Source: Fragum whitleyi (lineage: Eukaryota > Mollusca > Bivalvia > Cardiida > Cardiidae). Taken from it: a stretch of 64,000 nt of DNA. Under the pieces are notes generated by a model. The model was given only the letters and a program-made list of their open reading frames with translations. It did no database searches and had not been told where the DNA came from. The translations under genes and the position numbers were made by a program. The DNA lies in NCBI GenBank assembly GCA_948146395.1, contig OX411559.1, forward strand, positions 25,618,710 to 25,682,709, written 5' to 3'. This document shows, one piece after another, positions 58,550 through 64,000 of the stretch. Positions within the stretch are counted from its first letter, which is position 1, and each line of letters starts with the position of its first letter.

Positions 58550-58715
58550 TGCAATTTGAACGATTTCTCGAGCGTTTTTCAAAAACGATTTCAGTGCTTT
58601 TCTAAACGATTTGAATGAGTGGTATGAAATTTTGAAAATGAAGTGTGGATGATTTAGAACGGTTTTTATCGGAAGAACGTCAATTTTAAAATGCTGTCAA
58701 TTGTAGCTGTTAAGT
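58550..58715 (-). mobile_element. F1 fragment
   Basis: CGAGCGTTTTTCAAAAACGA ... GGTTTTTATCGGAAGAACGT, the left half of F1 in reverse, with a decayed terminus. Confidence 0.5.
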
Positions 58716-59013
58716 TTGGTCGAAGGTACATGTTAGAATGTCCATGCGTCAGCGAAACTCTGTTATATGTCCCTATAGATTAATAGGTATTTATATAGTA
58801 AACGCTTTACGCTGGTGTCTGGAAAATCTTGTCGCCTTTAGGATTCCAACCACGAACCTATGGGTTGATGGAACTTATTAGGGCAGGATTTATTCCGCGA
58901 CTGAGAATCTAATACGTAACCTCATGAATGCGAGCACCTCACATATCCGTCGCCTATGCTTTGATATGCCACGCTGACACCAGAAGGTGCCTCGACAACA
59001 GATCTGGGACCGG

Positions 59014-59252
59014 TTTTACTAAAGTTCTTACGATCTTTTTTTACGTAAGTCAAAAATTTAAGTTGCTTCTACAGTGGTAACTAAATATGGAATTCTGTCA
59101 TGCATCATCTCATTGGAATCGTCTTTTAAAGACAATATCAGTGAGATATTGCACGGCAGAATTTAACGATAAATAAAAACACCAGTTGCGATTCGTGAAT
59201 TTGACTTACGATAATTATTTTCGTAAGACGTTTAGTAAAACGGCCTCTAGGT
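59014..59252. mobile_element. MITE with GGTTTTACTAAA ends
   Basis: ACCGGTTTTACTAAAGTTCT-TACGA at the left and TCGTAAGACGTTTAGTAAAA-CGG at the right form inverted ends. The inner part is also partly symmetrical (GAATTCTGTCATGCA/GGCAGAATTT). The size is about 240 bp. Confidence 0.65.
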
Positions 59253-59616
59253 TTTTCATTTTATCCACCACATCGTAAAAGGTACACGTGACATGCAAAG
59301 CCACTCTCTCATAGCACTAGATCTTGCTTACTTGGTACAACCAGAGACATAGAATAACATGTAGGCCTATACATTTGTATTTATGTCTCAAGTACAACCT
59401 ATTCTCTCAATATATACAGTTGAATTATTCATCCAAACACTACTACTTAAACTTGGATTCAGAAGGATTATTTTTGGTAAACAAAAGAGTACAAGACTTA
59501 AACATGGTCCGTTCTATTTTGAAAAATCTTCCATAAACCTTGAGATATGAGCGTGGTACATATTAAGCCCCGTGAGGCGAAGAGCCATAAAAATAAGGCT
59601 AGCTTCAGTAAAGAAC

Positions 59617-60015
59617 ATCGTGAAATTGACAAGGCAAGTATTTTTGCATGACTACGATTTGAATTGAGTGAGGAAGTTTTGGGTGAAATTAAAGGGATGT
59701 AATTAAATATTTCTCATTTTGTTCATCGTGATCAAAATTAGCGATATTTACTACCTCCCTTTAATATAAATTCTATTTGTGTGGTTTCGCGAACTATTCA
59801 GACGCTTACATAATTCAATGATGTCAGTGAAACCGTAGATTTTTTCTAATGATTTTTTATTTTGAAGGTAGATATGGTAACGGGTCTATTTTTACTTATT
59901 TTGTAGCGTTTTTGAGTGGTTTTTAATGATTGTTTGGATTGAATGATTGGAGCGCTGAGTGAGCGATTTATGTTTTCGATCGTGGTAAGTGTCCATTAGT
60001 CAGGGCTCTTAGCTG
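59617..60015 (-). mobile_element. F1 element just upstream of the signal-peptide exon
   Basis: AACATCGTGAAATTGACAAG, AAAGGGATGTAATTAAATAT and TACCTCCCTTTAATATAAA; the right terminus is decayed (GTGGTAAGTGTCCATTAG). It ends about 35 bases before the ATG at 60049. Confidence 0.65.
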
Positions 60016-60048
60016 TACGAGAAAATTGGAAACTATCACTTACTGACG

Positions 60049-60210
60049 ATGGTCAACTTGGTTGTTTTCTGGCTGATTATTTTGTTTTCCTCGTCGAACA
60101 CGGTGCTCGTATATTCACCCTCGTCAGTTACCTGTAAATCTAAAAAGGGTTACAGTCAGTCATTCGGAACATCGCTCGGACTTTTCCGTAAACTGGAAAG
60201 TACCTCGGAC
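60049..60210 (+). CDS. First exon of an unrecognised secreted or membrane protein
   Basis: ATG at 60049 opens a strong signal peptide (V-V-F-W-L-I-I-L-F ... V-L-V-Y-S, residues 1-23). It is followed by T-C-K-S-K-K-G-Y and F-G-T-S-L-G-L-F-R-K-L-E-S-T-S-D. A consensus donor GGAC|GTAAGTG ends the exon in phase 0 after 54 codons. The continued frame into the intron is meaningless. A decayed paralogue at 30606-30668 keeps the last 16 residues and the donor position, which supports a real exon. No domain was recognised. Downstream exons were not found before the window ends. An F1 element supplies the sequence immediately upstream. Confidence 0.6.
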
Positions 60211-60337
60211 GTAAGTGTAGTAATTTTTGGTCATTTTTCGGTAATTCGGCTCCTGGTGGTACTTTGGTTAATACGCTCGAAGAAAAAGTTTATTCCTTAA
60301 ATAGTTTCCTATCGTCTGTGGAGATCATATTGGCATG

Positions 60338-60392
60338 TTATAATTTGAAAGCAAAACGCAGTAAAACACTGCGTTTTGTTTTCAAATTATAA
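60338..60392. repeat. Hairpin TTATAATTTGAAAGCAAAAC
   Basis: AAGCAAAACGCAG pairs with CTGCGTTTTGTTTTC around a GTAAAACA loop, within the first intron after 60210. Confidence 0.65.
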
Positions 60393-60563
60393 TACGCCCA
60401 ATTCTAACCTTACGTTGATTTTATTTTTCGCAACGTCATCCTTAGTAATGTTTGTGACGTCATATAAACCCACGTGCGATATGACGCGCTTTCATGGCTG
60501 CGCCCTTATTATTCCCGAGGTCTATTCCGTAGAATCGCCGAAGGTTCCCGAATGACAGTCAGT

Positions 60564-60700
60564 AAGATCGTGAAATTAAAATTCACCTCGATCAAAGCCA
60601 TTTTAAATTATTCACTCAACGCCGCTTTACTTCATTTCGAACACCCACTTATACCATTTGAAATGTTCCAAAATCACAAAATAATCCGGGAAAAGGGTCA
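60564..60700 (+). mobile_element. F1 5' fragment
   Basis: AAGATCGTGAAATTAAAATT, CACTCAACGCCGCTTTA and AACACCCACTTATACC match the first third of F1. Confidence 0.5.
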
Positions 60701-61320
60701 TTCGAGGATCGCTTAAGGGAAATTTGATAGAAATCCATCCCTTAGATTCTGAGGAAACGATTTTCAAAGGAGAAATTACCTCCGCTCATAAAAGACATAT
60801 TTTTCATCTGATCACAATGTTCTTTTTGGGGGGGAGGGGGGGGGGGGGGGCTGATAAAGCCTACCACGGATCACTTAAGTGAAATTTGGTTAATAGCCAT
60901 CGGTTAAATTCTGAAAGAATGAGTTTCAAAGTTTCTATATAATTGAAAGAGAAATGACCTCCCCGCACAAAGACATATTCTTCATCTAATCAGAATATTT
61001 TTTTTTACATTGATAAATAGTAGCAAAGGCATCATTTAGGAATTTTGGTTGATATCAATCGTTAGATTTTGAGGAAAAACAAATAATACCATGTGTGGAC
61101 TTTAGCCATTCGTGCTTTTTTCATTTGATCGAAAAGTCTTGAGCATTTTTGAAAGAGAGACACCCACTGATTATTTATGTTGAGTTCTGTTGAAATTCAT
61201 CCAGTGGTTAGAGAAGATTTTTAAAGAAAAAATTTACGACCGGACACACGCATGCGCACTATGACAATAGCCTCAGTGGGCTTCGAGTGGAGATGAAAAT
61301 GAATGTAGGGGCCTAGCGAG
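60700..61320. repeat. Dispersed repeat, degenerate units of about 190 bp
   Basis: AAAGACATATTTTTCATCTGATCA and variants recur near 60791, 60970 and 61121 with GAAATTTGGTT and CATCGGTTA.ATTCTGA words between. A G run lies near 60829-60850. It ends CGGACACACGCATGCGCACTATGACAATAG-type sequence, like common molluscan repeats. Confidence 0.55.
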
Positions 61321-61688
61321 CATTGAAAAAATTAACTCGATCAAGATCAACTCGCAGAAAAATGCTACCTCAATTAAAATATATATCTTCTGTTACTTTG
61401 TTATAAAGATGACACCCATTTTTATGTTTAAATTAATTCTAATTTTGAAGTGAAGTTATACTTACTCAAATTGGAAAATACTTTCTTACGGGTTTAAATC
61501 TTTTTGAAAGAATATATCCGGTAAATTACTGAAGGACTAAAAAATGGGACAGCGTTCGACCCTAGTTCGATTGAGCTCACCAAGAATTATTTTGACGATT
61601 CAACATTGGTGGATTATTCATTTAAGGTAGAAGTGGACACATGACGTCATTTTTTCACCATTTTTTTTCCTTGTTCACATATGTTGTC

Positions 61689-61790
61689 ATCTTCACTAGT
61701 CAAGTGGTATCGCATCGATAGCTTCTTCTCGTATACGTAAGATAAGTAAACGTTCGTTACCCTTGGTTCGACAAGATGATATGTTGTAGA
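61689..61790 (-). repeat. F7 short repeat, reverse copy
   Basis: CATCTTCACTAGTCAAGTGG ... CCCTTGGTTCGACAAGATGA matches 50757-50845 in reverse. Confidence 0.55.
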
Positions 61791-61799
61791 TTTGATGAT

Positions 61800-62798
61800 G
61801 TATAGGCATTATATCAAAATTTCAAGGTACCTTTCCAAGCTCGTTTTCATGCTAAAGTTGTCTGCCATTGAGTGGTACAAGTCATTTAATATAAAACGTC
61901 TAAATTCGTTTGAGGTCTAGTTTAAACTCAGTACCAGCCGATAGTTATACAACACATACATGTTGATAGACCTTATACATGTACACAATTGCTATTGCCA
62001 AGGAAATTTCTCTTTGATCAATTGTATTGTGATCAATTGTATACCGTTTTTTTAAGCGGGGAAAAAATGCCACAAAAACTTAATTATTGAAGAAATTACC
62101 AAATGTTTTTTTCTTATTTTCCGATATGTTTAAAAACCATATTTTTTTTTCTTTATTTGGTAATACATTCACCATACTTTTCCAAGCAAATGAGAAAGTT
62201 TTTCTTCATTCTATAGTAACCCCTCCTAAGTGAATGATTTTTTTATTGTTATTGTTAAATTCAACGATTCAGTCATTCAATTGATATCACTTGTTTAAAA
62301 GAAGCTAAGTTCTGAAATTTTACCATCATTATTCTACGTTATTTTCATAAGCAGAATCTTATGAAAACCGGTCTTTTTAAACTACGCATAAAAAAACGAA
62401 ACCCCACTTCCGGTTCATGGAGTCGGAAGCCGCTGTCCATTGCCACCTTAAACTGTAGGTGTGATTTTATTACAATTCATTTACGAAATCTTTCGAAATT
62501 TCTGTTTATTTTACACATTATTTTTTTATATCCTGCCTTATCTTGGCCCGGCCAACTTCACCGACAATTCACAAAAGTCAACGCGACACGAGTCATTTGT
62601 CTCGCCAATGAGTGAATGGTAAGTAGTATGCTTAAGAAGGACGACCAACTGGTGGCTCGGATGAAATGTTGTTGTTGTGTTTAGTGTGTTAAACGACGGG
62701 AAAGCATAAGTAGGCTCGCACCAACTGCCATGATATAACTGAAATAATGTTGAAAGTGACATAAAACCCCATAATAATCTATAAAACTGTTTGTCATA
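61800..62798. other. Gene-free stretch with a SINE-like repeat
   Basis: AT-rich, with a possible donor (AATG|GTAAGTAG) at 62617 but no convincing acceptor or domain. 62640-62770 resembles the SINE-like tail at 1-150 on the same strand. Confidence 0.35.
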
Positions 62799-62799
62799 A

Positions 62800-62955
62800 G
62801 GTAGTGGACCCGTAAAAATACGGAATGTTACGAAAGTGGTGAACTTTTACATTTTAACCGAGGTTTCCTAATGATTTTCATTAGGAAACCTCGGTCAACA
62901 TTGTGAAAGTTCATGATTTCCGAAACGTTGCGGAACTATTTCGGGTCCACTACCT
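62800..62955. mobile_element. F3 hairpin MITE, well preserved
   Basis: AGGTAGTGGACCCGTAAAAA ... CGGGTCCACTACCT, with GAGGTTTCCTAATG/CATTAGGAAACCTCGG at the centre. Confidence 0.8.
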
Positions 62956-63723
62956 GAATGAACTTACCACTTATTATAACAGTAACTTGAATATTTTGAT
63001 TCGCCGATTGATAAGCAAACGACAGGCGATTTTCACCTATCAGCTCTTCCGTGTTTTTATCTTTCTTCGCCGCATAAAAATTCCGGGAAAGTCTGGCCAC
63101 CTTTCCGTCGATATTCTTGAAGTCCCATGTGACACTAGATTTGGGTTAAAAAAAAATTAACATGAGAACACGGAATCTGTTTGTAGTCATAAAACTTGTT
63201 TTTTGCTTGCTAAGTTCATAACATGCAGTCTTCACTAAAACCTAAAGTTATTTTTAGAACAATGATATCAAACTGTGTGTTATGATAGAATATTTCGAAC
63301 ACGATTTGAGTTTATTCCGTTAAATGCCATGACAATGGCATTCACCCAGTGGAGCTAAAAACCTGATGACGTCAAACGCATTGTCTGTCCCTCATAAAAT
63401 ATCTTCATCATAATACAGCTCATACTTATAAACTATGTTAAGACTGCATCAAAATCAAAGTGCCAAAAGATCTGTTAACACTGTTTGTGAGTAATAAATC
63501 TGGGAAAAACATTTTTTTCGATATTTCTGGTTTAAAAAGCAAACTTAAGAAGTAAAGCCTAGTCGTTGTCTATACCTCATTCCTGCCAAAGCTAAAAAAT
63601 TCTGTGTTTAGAAAAAGGTGACATTGTAGACATGGAATCAAGGAAGTCTGCATTAAAATGAGTCTTGTCAATTAAATACTTGTAGCTTTTTTGTTTGTTT
63701 GTTATTTTTCTAGTTCCACCCAC

Positions 63724-63835
63724 CTATTCATCATAAAATACGAAACATCTCGATCTACGACACATTTCAGTGAGACTTCATCTCCGGGCTTTAATGTCAT
63801 GTCATCATTCACGGAGATAGTTGGCACTGCAGACC
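63724..63835 (-). CDS. Ig-like domain exon (partial gene)
   Basis: Read on the minus strand, after acceptor ATTTTTCAG: S-A-V-P-T-I-S-V-N-D-D-M-T-L-K-P-G-D-E-V then S-L-K-C-V-V. This is the start of an I-set-like Ig domain (P-x-I-x-V ... G-D-x-V-x-L-x-C). A donor AATAG|GTGGGT ends the exon in phase 2 before the core Trp would be reached; read-through instead gives R-W and a stop 6 codons later. The first two bases complete a codon from an upstream exon outside the window. The next exon to the left was not identified. Confidence 0.55.
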
Positions 63836-63887
63836 CTGAAAAATATCCACACATTCTAACTACTCATTGCAGAAAGTTTACAGCTAT

Positions 63888-64000
63888 TTACATCGTTAAA
63901 TTGAAATCCATCTTAATCAAAATCATCCTAAATCGTTCACTTAGCGCTCCATTCAATAATTCCAAACACTCATTTAAACCATTCAAAAATGCTCCAAAAT
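63888..64000 (+). mobile_element. F1 element cut by the window end
   Basis: ACATCGTTAAATTGAAATCC, AATCGTTCACTTAGCGCTCC and AAACACTCATTTAAACC match the first quarter of F1. Confidence 0.6.

Noticed and set aside
62361..62618. Plus-strand frame with a possible donor at 62617
   Set aside because: No convincing acceptor or ATG context, no link in phase to the exon at 60049 that I can show, and overlap with a SINE-like repeat.

Overview
The window looks like AT-rich, intron-bearing animal DNA, most likely from a bivalve mollusc. There are no operons and coding exons are sparse. Split lectin genes, a single-exon class A GPCR, many palindromic non-autonomous elements and tandem-unit dispersed repeats of a molluscan type fill the rest. 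The species cannot be named from the sequence. Most open frames here are chance frames or hairpin repeats.

Layout. (1) 474-9847, + strand: a complete four-exon gene whose splice phases close into a 233-residue protein. It has a signal peptide, a PAN/apple-like segment and a galectin domain. (2) 9.9-22.2 kb: repeats with no exon I can support. (3) 22267-30381, - strand: four exons of a C-type lectin whose phases join perfectly; the signal-peptide exon was not found. A 1.26-kb foldback lies in one intron. (4) 30.6 kb: a decayed relic of the exon found intact at 60 kb. (5) 34553-35944, + strand: a single-exon peptide-receptor-like GPCR. (6) 36.0-57.4 kb: a segmental duplication. Block X (about 36.04-39.19 kb) recurs at 50.04-53.26 kb. 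Block Y (about 39.2-44.3 kb) recurs at 44.7-49.7 and 53.3-57.4 kb. Each Y carries one intronless 212-codon gene on the - strand, which I read tentatively as GARIN/FAM71-like, with a conserved TATA box and ACGT-core cluster. (7) 60049-60210, + strand: a signal-peptide exon of an unrecognised gene. (8) 63724-63835, - strand: an Ig-like exon cut off from the rest of its gene.

Repeats are named here by recognisable sequence. F1: ends CATCGTGAAATTGACA, about 430 bp, more than 20 copies. F2: about 330 bp with a hairpin core GATCATTGTCGAGG. F3: about 155-bp near-perfect palindrome starting GTAGTGGACCCG. F4: ends TATACTCAGTTCCAAAAG. F5: about 1.28 kb, ends AAGGTAAC. F6: hairpin CCTTATCATACTGTATGAAT. 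F7: about 95 bp, CATCTT...GAAGATG. Paralogous empty and filled sites in the triplicated region let several insertions be ordered in time.

Functionally, the secreted galectin, the C-type lectin and the Ig-like exon fit extracellular recognition, but nothing shows that they act together. The 212-residue family is a local expansion with signs of gene conversion between copies 1 and 3.
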